Part shown: one piece after another, positions 48,667-60,008 of the stretch | How positions within the stretch are numbered: position 1 is the first letter of the stretch | How the letters are laid out: the number at the start of each line of letters is the position of its first letter | Assembly (NCBI GenBank): GCA_001630475.1 | Contig: KV419437.1 | Span: 62,001 to 126,000, forward strand | DNA length: 64,000 nucleotides | Source: Sistotremastrum niveocremeum HHB9708 | Taxonomy: Eukaryota > Basidiomycota > Agaricomycetes > Sistotremastrales > Sistotremastraceae | Reading direction: 5' to 3' | Notes under the pieces: generated by a model | What the model saw: only the letters and a program-made list of their open reading frames with translations | What the model was told of the DNA's origin: nothing | The model's database searches: none | Program-made: the position numbers and the translations under genes

Positions 48667-49026
48667 TTTCCTTTTGTTTTTTCGTCGTCCAACTTAAACA
48701 TGGTTTTACATCCACAGTAGAACGACGAGCACAGCGTAGGCGATGCGTGTGAGGCAGTCTCGAATATTTTGCGTGTTTTTGTGGGCCGGGAGCGAGGCCA
48801 GTCGTGCGAGCGTCGGAGTCTGATGCTGTGAAACACGTTCTCCAAGAGCAGCGAAGAAATTGTTGACGGTGAGCAAATATTTTTGACCACGAATATGTGC
48901 TCGCACCCTCGTCCTTCCCAATCCTCATATCCTCGCCGTTCCCCAGACCGACCTCGCTCCCTGCCCCCGTGACTCTAGCAGAACTTGAAATATTTCTTAC
49001 ACAATTTCTGTTTTCTCCAAATTTAC
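48667..49026. promoter_or_regulatory. Gap between tRNA-Ser and the KH-protein gene
   Basis: 360 bp with the Pol III terminator at its start and the promoter and leader of the KH gene. Pyrimidine-rich (CCTCGTCCTTCCCAATCC and similar) close to the start codon. No other feature seen. Confidence 0.4.
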
Positions 49027-50394
49027 ATGGCAGACGCTCCAGTCGCTCGCAAACGCTCTCGCTCGTCGTCCGACTCTGACAACGACAAGAACCATAAACG
49101 CGTCAATGTTGGCGCACCCTCTCCCACGCAGCAACGCGATACGCAGTCAGTCTCACTCCGCGATGACTCAAAGCTCAAGTCTGAGCCATCATCTGCCTCC
49201 GTCTCCGCTCATCCTACCAGCGACAGCACTATGCCTGACAACACCAACTCTGCCACCGCCCAATCATCCAAGTCTACTGACGAGCAAAAAGACACCAAAG
49301 ACGGCAAGGATGCTCCCCCCGTTGCCCAGTCTCAGATCAGCATGCGCTGCCTCATCGTCACCCAGGACGCATCAATCATCATCGGCAAGGGTGGCTCGCA
49401 CGTAAATGAGATTCGAGAAAAGAGCGGTGCCAAAGTCGCCGTATCAGAGAGCATACCAGGCAACCCAGAACGTATACTGAACGTGAGCGGACCCCTCGAC
49501 GCCGTCTCAAAAGTCAGTATCTCTTTCCCCGCTTTTTCTGCCTCTTTCTCATTTTCGAACTCCCACTATTTTAGGCATTCGGCCTCATCGTACGAAGGAT
49601 AAACGACGAGCCCTTCGATGTCCCCTCAGTTCCTGGATCCCGCGCGGTGACCATCAAGTTCATGATCCCCAATTCACGCATGGGATCTGTAATTGGACGA
49701 CAAGGCACAAAAATAAAAGAAATACAGGATGCCAGTGGCGCTAGGCTCAACGCCAGTGAAGGAATGCTCCCCGGCTCGACAGAGGTACGCTCACGCTTAA
49801 TTAAGCGCCAGCCTCCCAATCTCATTTTCTTTAGCGAGTTTTGAGTGTAGCAGGTGTAGCTGATGCTATTCACATCGCCACTTATTACATTGGCAACATC
49901 CTCATCGAGGCAAATGAGCGAGCACCCCATTCCTCCACTCATTCCTCATACCGCCCGTCATCCTCTGCGTCCTCGTCTTCATCGTCGCGTCCAAGGCCGT
50001 CTTCGTACAGCACGCCCTACACCCCACACTCACACGGTCCTCCAGCACAACTCCAGGAACAGAAGATTTACATTCCCAATGATCTTGTGGGGTGTATCAT
50101 TGGCAAGGGTGGAAGCAAGATCAATGAGCTGAGACACCTGAGTGTCTGCAACATCAAAATTATGGAGCCGGGTGCTCAGAACAATGCCGGAGGCCCGGAA
50201 AACGAACGGTTGGTCGTCATCACCGGCCAACCAGCTAACATCCAAATGGCAGTCAGCATGCTCTACCACGTAAGCATCTATTATTCCATATCACGTTAGT
50301 CTGCGTATTGACTTCTGCCGTTCAGCGTCTGGAGCAAGAAAAACAAAAACAACTCTCTCAGACTGGCACCAGCAGCGCAAGCCACGTGCGTTAA
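49027..50394 (+). CDS. Three-KH-domain RNA-binding protein (PCBP/hnRNP K-like; Pbp2/Rnc1 type)
   Basis: Binds poly(C)-rich RNA; relatives control mRNA stability and localisation (Rnc1, Pbp2, PCBP). The N terminus is basic and Ser-rich (ARKRSRSSSDSDNDKNHKR). KH1: SMRCLIVTQDASIIIGKGGS; KH2: KFMIPNSRMGSVIGRQGTKI; KH3: KIYIPNDLVGCIIGKGGSKI. Each has the GxxG loop (GKGG, GRQG, GKGG). A Ser-rich linker (YRPSSSASSSSSSRPRPSS) separates KH2 and KH3. The tail is Gln/Lys-rich (LEQEKQKQLSQTGTSS). Three introns. An ATG at 48985 in the same frame would add 14 residues; 49027 (MADAPVARKR) is the better start. Convergent with the SAM synthetase gene. Confidence 0.92.
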
Positions 50395-51021
50395 ATATCT
50401 CATCAACACAGTATCCTCAAATAGTGTCGTAATCACGTCCTTCTTCCCGCGTATCCATTCTTACCGTGTCCATATTTACTGCGTTTCTACTCTTTTGGTC
50501 CTCGTGCCTCCCCATAGCTTTTCTCCTGTTGTTCTCAAAACATGTTCAACTCACTGTCACCTTTCATAACTAATCGTTTCTTCCCCTCGTCATGTGTCGT
50601 TCTGGTCTCGAACCCGCAGACTTCGACCGCACTATGCTTTGTTAGTTACGTTCTTCATACTCCTACGTGTGTATATATCGTTGGCGATTTTCTTGAGTGT
50701 GCAATATCACGCTATGAGTTATTTGAACGCGGTTGAGCGCGTTTATTGCATTGTTTATGTTATGACAAGGCTAATGAAACACAATGGGACTGCAAAAAGG
50801 GGCAATGACTTCATGCAAGAATCTAGCATCAGAGAGGGATAGGAGGAACCAGTCCTGCTTCCGCAGACGGACTGGTCTATGGCCGTGGGTATGACATTAA
50901 GAAGAGTAAGTGTGCCGTGAGTGCAAGCGTGCGCATGAAGGATGAATCAAATGATAAGTTAGATGATCAGCAGGATGAACTACTGGTGGAAAAGGGGTTG
51001 AAGAGTTTTGCGAGACAACGC
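50395..51021. other. Convergent gap between the KH gene and SAM synthetase
   Basis: 627 bp holding the 3' untranslated regions of both genes. T-rich and pyrimidine-rich stretches from 50440 to 50640 suit poly(A) signals of the KH gene. No recognisable gene. Confidence 0.4.
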
Positions 51022-52441
51022 TCAAAGTCTGAGCTGCTTGGGCTTCTCCCAAGCGTAGTCGGGGTTGCCGAAGTGGCCGTATGAAGCAGTCTTCAAGTAC
51101 TGAGGCTTTTGAAGATCGAGTTCACGGACTGCATGAACAAGTTAGTATGCTGATTACACTTTCACTAGGAATATTGCATACCAATGACACCAGGTCTAAG
51201 ATCCCAGTTCTTGTTGATGATCTCGACGAGCTCCTCGTTGGACTTCTTGCCGGTACCGTAGGTGTCAACATAGATGGACAGGGGCTCAGCGACACCAATA
51301 GCGTAAGAAAGCTGAACAAGAGCCCGGCGAGCGAGTCCTGCAGCCACGAGGGACTTGGCGATCCAACGAGCAGTGTAGGCCGCTGAACGATCGACCTTGG
51401 AGAAATCCTTTCCGGAGAAAGCACCTCCACCGTGGGCTCCCCATCCTCCGTACGTATCGACGATGATCTTACGGCCAGTCAAACCGGCATCTCCCTGAGG
51501 TCCACCAATGACGAAACGGCCGGAAGGTTGGATCTGTGGGAGAGGATGTGAGAAAAAAAGGCGAGAAGCATCAGATATTTTATATTACGTGGTAAATAGT
51601 GCGATCATCGAGGAGCTTAGCGGGGATCACTTGCTTAACGAGCTTCTCGAGGATCTCCTTGCGGAGGTCCTCTGTTGAGATGCTGTCAGCGTGTTGAGTG
51701 GAGATAACAATGGTGTCGACGCGGAGGGGGATCATGGCACCACCATCCTGCTTGTATTCGATGGTGACCTGGGTCTTGGAATCGGGTCTCAACCAAGGGA
51801 GGAGACCACTGCGACGGGCAGCAGCCATAGCGGCGTTCAGCTTGTGAGCGAGAACGATGGTAAGGGGCATGTATTGCTCGGTCTCGTCGGTAGCATATCC
51901 GAACATGATACCCTGATCACCAGCACCGTGGCTCTCAAGATCACCGTGGTCAAGACCCTGGGCGATATCGGGAGATTGCTGCTCGATAGCAACGAGGATG
52001 TTGCAGGTCTTGTAGTCGAAGCCCTTCTCAGAGTCGTCGTATCCGATCTGCTTGATGGTTTCACGGATGACTTTTTGGTAGTCAAGGCGAGCCTTGGTGG
52101 TGATCTCGCCAAAGACCATGATCATGCCAGTCTTGCAAGCAGTCTCGCAAGCGACCTTGGAGTTGGGGTCCTGCTCGAGACAGGCATCGAGCTATAGCGC
52201 GATCGATAAACACATGAGAACAGTATCTTTTTTGACGCGAAAGCAGGATGCTACTCACGATAGCATCAGAGACCTGATCACAGATCTTGTCTGAAATATG
52301 AAAGGTCAGATGAAAGTACAGGATGCACGATAAGAACTACGTGCCGGGATGGCCTTCACCGACAGACTCGCTGGTGAACAGGAAGTGGCCAGGGGCGAGT
52401 GCGGTGTGGGCAGCAGATGATTTTCCGTTTGTCTGAGGCAT
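51022..52441 (-). CDS. SAM2: S-adenosylmethionine synthetase
   Basis: Makes SAM from methionine and ATP in the cytosol. Start [20 protein letters not shown], then [23 protein letters not shown] assembled over two introns (ATP-binding HPDK). Next [60 protein letters not shown] (signature 1), the methionine/Mg2+ site [20 protein letters not shown] (signature 2, GGGAFSGKD), [20 protein letters not shown] and [20 protein letters not shown]. Ends [19 protein letters not shown]. Full length, about 395 residues, five exons. All active-site residues I can check are present. The start is the first ATG, matching the family. Convergent with the KH gene; the myotubularin gene lies upstream on the same strand. 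Confidence 0.97.
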
Positions 52442-52665
52442 GTCGAGGAAGGAGGGGCTTTGTAGAGATGGTGGTGGTTAGGAAGAAAAGGGTTGGCTGG
52501 CGAAAACGAACGTTGCTCTAAAAAGGGCGGGGAAGAAAAAATTAGTCGGGACAAGTTCGATTGTCGAAGATCACGCCACGTCGGACTTGATCTCCGAAAC
52601 GGCCGACAAGGGGACTTGTAATTCTAACCCAGTAACACTACAAAAATACAATAGTAAAGATAGCG

Positions 52666-55662
52666 CTATAATGCAGACACTCCTAGAGGATCAAACTGCG
52701 GTCCTGGAGACTTCGCATCATCTGACTTTTCCAGCGTTGACAGCGCCGAATTGGATGAAGTAGGCACTCGAGGAACAGGCAAATTAGGTAACGTGGGAGG
52801 TCGTTCAGCCACTTGGATATATGACTCCGCTTCCACAGGGCGTTTGACATCAGGCACTGGGAGAGCAGTCGCTGAGGATGCTGGCACCGCTCTTGGCAAT
52901 GCAACTGCAGGATCATGCGATGGACTGGATGTTTGACTCGTGGAAGCGAAGAAGTCCTGGTCCACTCGGCGTCTATGATCGGATTCAGGGTGCCCAATTC
53001 GTGGGCTCGTGTTCCATGGGTTGTCCGCCACGGGAGGCACCATGGTTCTTGACGAGCCCAACAGGCTCCCGGAGGATATCGTCGAAGATCGCGATGTTTT
53101 CCCTAGGTCGCTCTCCAGCTCACCCCAGGTACTCGCGTCATCACGGCTAGGATACTCGCCATCTCGGTAGCCACTGGGTCCAGAAACAGATAGACCTTTC
53201 AAGTCTTTCGCGACGCCCCCGTAGACATCCTGCACGACGCTGAACGCAGTGGATGCATTTGTGGAGATCTTCCCCCAGATCGACTTCATTCCGCCAGTAT
53301 TGAAGCCGCCCAAAGGTGAGCGTACCGGCTCTCGTGATCGGCTTGCATATCCAGGACTAGCCGATTCGGAAGTCCTCAGACTGTCCTGCCGTCTTCTTGG
53401 TGTTGTATTTCTTGGCGGAAGTTCAGGTAGAGACGGAGAAGAGAGGACTAGGCTCCCTTCAGACTCAAGCGACGAATCCAAAGGCGTAACCCTTTCGGCT
53501 CCTCCTGAGAGGGAGGGTGATAATGAAAATGCCGGCGGTGTAGACGACGGCCTCGAGACCGGTGTCCTTGGGATAGTCAATGGTGAACTCGTACTCATCG
53601 TATACGGGTCATCCTCTTCACCTTCGACGGGTCCCAAAATTTCAGCACCCATCGCCTGCGCTGCAATTCCCCTCCCGTTCATCTCTTCATCCGTTCGGCC
53701 GTATAGTTCATGCCAAAATCGGACATCCGTGGGGTTCGGCATTAAGACACCCATGTCCGCGCCGTGTGTCCGGTTGCCTGGATCGTCAAGAGTTTTGTCG
53801 TACTCCCCATTCAAGCTCTTTTCCTTCTCTGCAGGCAAGTTGAAAAAGTCCCAGACACTAAGCGTGGTCTCCGTGGCCGGCTGACCACCATCAGTCGCCT
53901 GTCGCCGCTCTCTCTCGTTATTGAAAAGGAAAGTGCCGAATTGACAAGAATAGAGGTGATAGTAGAGCTTCTCCAGGAAATAGGTGTTAAACTCGAAGCG
54001 TTGAGGGAATTGTCGCTGCAGCTGTCTCACGCATTCCAAGAATTGATGGAACACGGGACTCGTCTCCTTGACGTGATGTGGGCTAACAAACTTGTTCTGG
54101 ACGGATGCCAAAAAGGCTTGAGGCGAGTTGACATCGCCGTCGGCCGGTGACACAAAGAACTTCTCAGACGAGAGGTGACCGCATCGATCGCCAAATCGAT
54201 GTCCGAATGAAAGCCAGTCCTTCTCGACGAGAATCTTGAATCCGTGCAAGGTTCGATAGTATGGATCGAGACATAATTGTGAAAGGGATGAGAGCTGAGC
54301 CGTCCGATCCCAGCCGTCGGAGCAATGAATCAGAACATGCGAGGAGTTTACATGAACATTCCGGACGATGAGCAGGGCCCCGTCCAGGATAGCCGAGATA
54401 TGCCGCAGCCACCCAGAGCGTTTCAGAGCTTGCCGATCCAGGAACGAGCCCCTCTGATGATCTGGGTTGAAGTTGGTGAGGGGAGCTGCAGCGTCGGCTT
54501 CCTTCAATGCGTCAACTATCCTCGCCAATGACTCCCGCATCACGTGGATGTTGTCGATTCCAAGATAGGCCTTCTTGCCTTCTTTGTAATATTCCATGTT
54601 TTCAGTGCCTGCCCCTTTCGCCACATTCGCAATGGCGTTCGTGGTTGGACGGGCGTCGATGATGAGATTCGTGGCGGTGGCACCGTATATTGGAGTCGTA
54701 TGAGCTCGGGATTCGGGAGAATGGTGGGATTGGAAGATAGCTTCGATCAGTTTCTCATCTTGCACAGAACGATTGTTAGTGATTCCGACCATCGGCTGGC
54801 TGGAGCGAGTTATACTGCCCTAAACAGACAAATATTAAACCGCGAGCAAAGAGCCAGCTAAATCTCACTTACGAAGTTTGCCCAATGCACATATGCCAGT
54901 ATTGGTATGCGACATTTGGTACGATACTTGGACGCATATGCCAAGGTGCTATCGCTAATTCGGGTCGGAACGACGAGTCGGGCTGGATATGTAGGGCAAA
55001 ACTGGAAAAGGATGAGCCTCCATTCTTTAATAATATGATGGGTCTCTGACAGTATAATCCTTATTGATATCGGTGTAGCGCCATGCTTTAGTCCTTGTGC
55101 CTACACCCATACGAGCAAATTCATCACGGGGATTGTAGATAGTCCAGCCATTATTTGACGGTAAAGGAGGGCTGGGAGCGTAGAAGAATGCGTATAGCTG
55201 TTGGATGGAAGCTGCGGAAATATTCAACGACGATGTAACATAGAGTGATAGGACTGACTGGCAACAGTGAGCTCCCTGACGCTATCAAACACGTCCAAAG
55301 CTTCCGCGTCGCTCTGGAACGAGAATGTATAAGACTCGAACGTGCGGCATCGCACTGTTAAGGGTGATACCCCCAAGAGCGTTTGGGGCAGTCGAGTGAC
55401 CAAAGAAATCAGAGGATAGGGGATCTGAGACGTATATCAAATTAGCTGCAGACAGTATCTCAGACAACAATGCTCACCCACAGCTCTCCGTCGTCAGTCT
55501 GCTCATCGTAGCACATTATCAGATGGTGGGCGGTCAGATGTAGCGTGCCTCTGGCTTGCGAGCCTCGTTTCGTGCAAACAACATTCTCGACCTTACAGAA
55601 TATAAGTATGCCTCTCCAAATCAAAGCCCACTGCTCACCTTTGCTCTTCGTATGTGATCCAT
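52666..55662 (-). CDS. YMR1: Myotubularin-family phosphoinositide 3-phosphatase
   Basis: Dephosphorylates PI3P and PI(3,5)P2 on endosomes and vacuoles. The first exon is short (MDHIRRAK), then a PH-GRAM-like start VENVVCTKRGSQARGTLHLT. The catalytic core follows: PIYGATATNLIIDARPTTNA, MEYYKEGKKAYLGIDNIHVM, FLDRQALKRSGWLRHISAIL, and the CX5R active site HCSDGWDRTAQL with all key residues (Cys, Asp, Arg). Next DPYYRTLHGFKILVEKDWLS, GHRFGDRCGH, FHQFLECVRQLQRQFPQRFE, LYYHLYSCQFGTFLFNNERER. A Ser/Pro-rich C-terminal region of about 300 residues is unusual in length and carries possible phosphosites. Five or more exons. Divergent from proteasome beta-4 with 108 bp between starts. Confidence 0.94.
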
Positions 55663-55770
55663 GATTGGATCGAGTGTGCCAGGGTTGGTCCCGCGTCGCG
55701 AACCGGAAGAAGAGTCTGAGCCTGTTCGAGCTTGCGCGTCGCGTTCGTGTGTCTCGTCCAAACTCTCATC

Positions 55771-56464
55771 ATGGAAGTACAATTCGGTATTGTGGGCAAA
55801 GGATATGTTATCATGGCCTCAGACACGAATGCTGGGCGTTCTATCGTCAAAATGAAGACGGACGAGGATAAAATCAAAGCTCTCAGTCCTCACCTTCTCA
55901 TGGCCGCCTCGGGCGAACCAGGTATTTATCTTTTGGATCTACGAAATCACGAAAGAGACTCATAGGTGTGTTTAGGTGACACTGTGCAGTTCTCAGAATT
56001 CATTGAACGAAACCTGCGACTCCATCATATTCGGTACACACATCCTATGCGTCCCCAATCCGCCGCGTCATGGATTCGACGCGCTCTTGCCGACTCCCTT
56101 CGTTCACGAAAGCCTTATTCAGTCAACTTGCTTGTTGGTGGATACGATGCTAGCACAGATTCACCACATCTGTATTGGCTAGACTATCTCGGCACGCTCG
56201 TCGAGGTTCCCTTCGCGGCCCATGGATATGGTGCATACTTCTGTCTAAGTTTGTTGGACCGGTGCGTTCCTTCGACCATTCCCAATTACCCTTACCCTGA
56301 CGTGTATTAGATACCATAACCCCGAAGCCAACTTGGAGGAAGGTCTCGAAACCTTGAAGCGATGTGTTCGAGAGGTACAGAAGCGTCTCATTGTTGGTCT
56401 CCCTGATTGGAAAATCAAGGTAGTAGACAAGGATGGTGTCAGAGAGATCAACTTAGATCTCTAA
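55771..56464 (+). CDS. PRE1: 20S proteasome subunit beta-4 (PSMB2 type)
   Basis: Non-catalytic beta ring subunit of the 20S proteasome. MEVQFGIVGKGYVIMASDTN has no propeptide and no active Thr1, as expected for beta-4. Then IKALSPHLLMAASGEPGDTVQ across an intron, EFIERNLRLHHIRYTHPMRP, SAASWIRRALADSLRSRKPY, SVNLLVGGYDASTDSPHLYW, LDYLGTLVEVPFAAHGYGAY, FCLSLLDRYHNPEANLEEGL, VREVQKRLIVGLPDWKIKVV. Ends KDGVREINLDL. Two introns. Similar in length to human PSMB2 (about 200 residues). Divergent from the myotubularin gene. Confidence 0.96.
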
Positions 56465-56648
56465 GCTGTGTATCATGTATATTTGCAACCACTCTTCCTA
56501 ATTATTACATCTCAAACGAGTCAACTGCAATACGCGTGATAATCATATGCTCGCGAGATGTATCCGTGAGCAAGGTATCGTAAGATCATGATATACTATC
56601 ATACAAAGTAAGTCAAAGCAGACCGAGATAGGCACAATAAAATAATCA

Positions 56649-58253
56649 TCATTCATCGTCATCAACGTCGGATTCCTGCGTAGCAGACCCATCCACCTTC
56701 TCGTTCAGTGTCCTCACAAACACACTCAACTGTTCTCGTGAGAATGTGAAAGGCTCAGATAAGAAGTCTAACTGCTGCTTGAACTGCAAGTCTGTTTCCA
56801 TAGCAAGAGTTGTAGGAGTGTAGATCATCCGCGGCATATTCGTAGGATTCTCCGCTGCCGGAGGGGTAAAGCTTTGGAGCTTGAAACCCAGACCTGGAAA
56901 AACGGATTAATACACGAAAGACGTATAGAAAACGAACATACTCCTGCCATTTACAGTGATTTCGCACGTGTACGTTTCCATCGGGATTCCGCCAGACTCG
57001 GGTGCATTTTTGAAGTCGATGACATTGATGTTCGTCATGTCCTCATACAAGCGCGTAACGTATCCCTGACCCGGCGCTGGTTTGGCACTTTTCGTGGAGC
57101 CATTGGCAATTTGATTCCCGTTCCGTTTGAGAGTGGCATTGTTTTGAATTTCGGCAGCCAAATCTGACTTGTAGGTCTGTGCTGTAGCGATGAATGAGAG
57201 TGCGAACATCACAGCTATTCTTGATCGACGCACCAGCTTTCAACAGATCTTGAATTTGCTCATCCTTATCTTTCAAGGCCTTGTCTCGCTCTCTGACTTT
57301 TTGCTTCCACTCAGCGACGAGTTCTTCCCCTTCACGTTTCGCTTCCTCCACTAGATCTCCATGGACGAATTGAACGACCGATGACTTACTTGTGTCTGCT
57401 GACCCTGAGGCGCCTGATGCGTCCTTGAGCTCTGCAATGTATTCCGCATCAACTAACCCCAATGATAAGTTTTGCGGTACCACGTATTAGATTAGAGGAT
57501 GGACCTTTCGCTCGGGCTTCATGTACAGTCTTCATTTGTGCAGCAAGCTTCTCCGCCTCCGTGGATCTTAGATGATGTAGTCGTCGCAATTGATCTTGAA
57601 AATCATCACGTTCTTGGGTCCGCTGCGTAGCTCATGAAGTCAAGCATCCAGATTGACGGAAGAATGGATGCCTACCTCAGCCAAATATTGCCGTAGCTCT
57701 TCCACTTGCCTTCTCAACGCCACTTCCTCCTGTAACCTTTGTTTCCCATTTGTTGGTTTCACTCCCGTAGATACTCGTCCATTCGTTCTCGCAACGGTTT
57801 CACGTGGGGGAGGAACCTCTTCTACCTCTGTGCTCACACCTCTTCCTCTAGGCTCCACTGAGGGTGCCCTCAGCTTTCCCTTCCCTCTATCATGGGTAGC
57901 CTGTGTCGTTGTTCCATTGACAGGCTTCCGAGTCTTCGTCCTGACTCCATCTTCCGATGTCTCGGCCGACGAAATCAAGACCACATCTCCATCGTTGTCG
58001 ACAGTTGTTCGATCATCACGAGTATCATCCTGTTCCTCAATTCTCCGCCGTTTCGAAGATGTTGTATTCGTAGACGCAGGTTTGGCACTGGTCGAAGGGC
58101 CCGCAACTACAGAGACCGAGGGCTGCCTCTGACGGACAGTATGTTTTGACACGTGAGGTGTGGTAGGACCAAAAGATCCTTGAAAATTATCAACTTTGAA
58201 CTTCCTAGACGCGTCTGAAGACCAAGAAACTTACCAAGATCGTCGTCCGACAT
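56649..58253 (-). CDS. CSM1: Csm1/Pcs1-type chromosome segregation protein (monopolin subunit)
   Basis: In yeasts Csm1/Pcs1 forms V-shaped dimers that clamp kinetochores or rDNA. Order: first exon MSDDDL (19 nt), then a Ser/Thr-rich N terminus (SFGPTTPHVSKHTVRQRQPS, STNTTSSKRRRIEEQDDTRD); a long coiled-coil (EEVALRRQVEELRQYLAEV, then DLVEEAKREGEELVAEWKQK, VRERDKALKDKDEQIQDLLK); and the C-terminal globular domain YEDMTNINVIDFKNAPESGG, METYTCEITVNGRS, LGFKLQSFTPPAAENPTN, RMIYTPTTLAMETDLQFKQQ, LDFLSEPFTFSREQLSVFVR. This matches the Csm1/Pcs1 fold pattern (yEdlTn, C...g.l.FkL, y.Ptl, LpeyL.epitF). The tail is acidic (ESDVDDDE). Convergent with PRE1, stops 185 bp apart. A GTCACGTG site is 46 bp upstream. 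Confidence 0.83.
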
Positions 58254-58883
58254 CGTAGCGTGGGCGTGACGAAAAACGCGACAGACAAGGCGAGGTATGT
58301 CACGTGATTCGTCCTCTACGCGCTTTCCTTAAGCTTGTTTTCTCTGTTGCAGTTTCTGTGCACAGCGAGGCTACTTCTCCGAGTCGAGATCTTGAGGTTT
58401 ACAGGTAGGCGTAGCTTGTCAGAAAAAGACTACAACGCAGCCACTCTTTCAGAGCCGTTGGTGGACGTCTGGACATACTACTCAGTCAGCCGAAACCCTT
58501 GAATCATAGCTGTTCAACCCGCAATAGGCATGGATACACGGAGTGAGTCACTAATAATCAATTCCAACTGAGTGAGGTCTAGAATCCTCTCTCTTCCAGG
58601 AGCTGATGTTTGCAGGAGCATTGTTTCATCGTTCCATCGACTCAAACAGCCAACATGCACCATGTACTACTGAAGAAACCTAATTGAAGTTATGTGCCAA
58701 ATGTCGTCATGACTGAGAGTATTCCGTCAACGGAATTCTACTGGCAATCTAGCGTGCGTTTTTCTGGAGGCATACCGACTGGCACTCATCCTTTCATATG
58801 GTGAATCTGCTTCAATGTATCCTATTAGAGGCATGACATCTGAAACTAAACATAGGGTGCTCGAGTGCTACAATACGACAAAA
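58254..58883. other. Gap between the Csm1-like gene and the unknown gene at 58884-59577
   Basis: 630 bp with the Csm1-like promoter, including GTCACGTG at 58299-58306 (RTCACGTG), and the 3' end of the downstream gene. No open frame of note. Confidence 0.35.
58299..58306 (+). promoter_or_regulatory. GTCACGTG E-box upstream of the Csm1-like gene
   Basis: RTCACGTG octamer 46 bp before the start codon at 58253. A Cbf1/USF-type core; in yeasts Cbf1 acts at centromeres and at methionine genes. Role inferred. Confidence 0.35.
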
Positions 58884-59577
58884 TCAAACGCGACCATGAA
58901 GCTGGTTGGCAATCGTCTGGCGACATGGGGCTTCAGATCTACTGAATTCGAATGAACTAGTGCTCGCATGACTCGTCGCCGTATCTTTAATGCTGCTCGG
59001 GTTCAGACTCTTCTTCATCCTAATCGGAATAAGACCAGATAAGAGCAGAGGATTATCGCGGAATCTGACCTCTTCATCGTCGGGCCAGTTTGGTTCGGTA
59101 CCGAACGTCTCCAAATACTTTGCACGTTGCTCCTTCATAGCGACGAGTTCAGATAGAATCTTCTCCTTTTTCTGCAAACTGCAGAGCGTGAGAGCGAACT
59201 CAGCGGCTCGCCACTTTGCTTCACTGGTTTCAACGCCATCAAGAAGCTGCACCAACATAGTCAGTAGATCGACAGGTTGTGACATATGGGGGAATTCCAC
59301 TGACATTGACGTATTGACCGAAGCGAGTGAGGCTGCACTCGTCGAATTCATACTGTTTGCAGAGCTGTGTTCTAAAATCCCCTGGGAGCCCGACACTGTC
59401 GGGTCTGGAGATATCAAGGGTTGGTCGGGCTTGCTCAAGTTCTATCTGCTCCTAGACGCTCCGTCGTGAGTACTGGATGAACGAGCTAGCATGCATCTCA
59501 GGCCAATAATCACGGCACCTTACATTTCCAATTGCAGTGTTGGAAGCTTCGATCGAATTCGATTCCATTAAAGACAT
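58884..59577 (-). CDS. Two-exon protein of unknown function
   Basis: About 202 residues. The long frame lacks an ATG near its start. An 82-nt intron (59523 to 59442, donor GTAAGG, acceptor GATAG) joins it in phase to an upstream exon reading MSLMESNSIEASNTAIGN from ATG 59577. It continues NLSKPDQPLISPDPTVSGSQ, then a Ser/Thr-rich stretch, then a helical core VDLLTMLVQLLDGVETSEAK, WRAAEFALTLCSLQKKEKIL, SELVAMKEQRAKYLETFGTE, then PNWPDDEEVRFRDNPLLLSG and a Ser-rich C terminus. No known domain recognised and no membrane segment. A coiled-coil is likely across the middle. The in-phase splice supports a real gene, probably a fungal-specific family. Confidence 0.65.
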
Positions 59578-60008
59578 TTCTTGTGACGTGTGGCGAAGTG
59601 AAGTGGGTGGCTGAAGGCTGGACGAGAGCACTTTGTGACCAGTTTATATATTTTAGAACTATTGTGGCATGCATTGTGGGCTTGTGTTGTTGCTCAGGAT
59701 ACGCCCTTGTGTGTGTCAATTGTACTTGGATCCATGTTCTGAAACCAGCACCTTGTGAGTGGCATAGTCAATTGTGGCCCACTCCCGCCTACCAAAACAA
59801 GGAGATTGCCCATCAAACAATGGTCTCGGGTGTTTCGGGCGAGCAAAACAAGGACACCGTTCACGACCATGGCCAGCAACAATGATGAATCAAGAAACAT
59901 TGCGATCAATGTAGATGTACATGAGGTTGATTATTCTACAGTGAAAGGGTATTGCGGTATATACGTCTACATTATAATCAAGAAAATTTCCAAGATAATA
60001 CAAGAAGT
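59578..60008. other. Gap before the SNF2 gene 3' end
   Basis: About 430 bp with no supported gene; short chance frames only. Probably the promoter of the unknown gene and the 3' region of the SNF2 gene. Confidence 0.3.

Noticed and set aside
51691-52197. 168-codon plus-strand frame
   Set aside because: Antisense to the SAM synthetase gene, whose motifs on the other strand are unambiguous.
53249-53884. 211-codon plus-strand frame
   Set aside because: Antisense to the Ser/Pro-rich C-terminal part of the myotubularin gene; the composition is a shadow of that gene and it has no independent splice or domain support.
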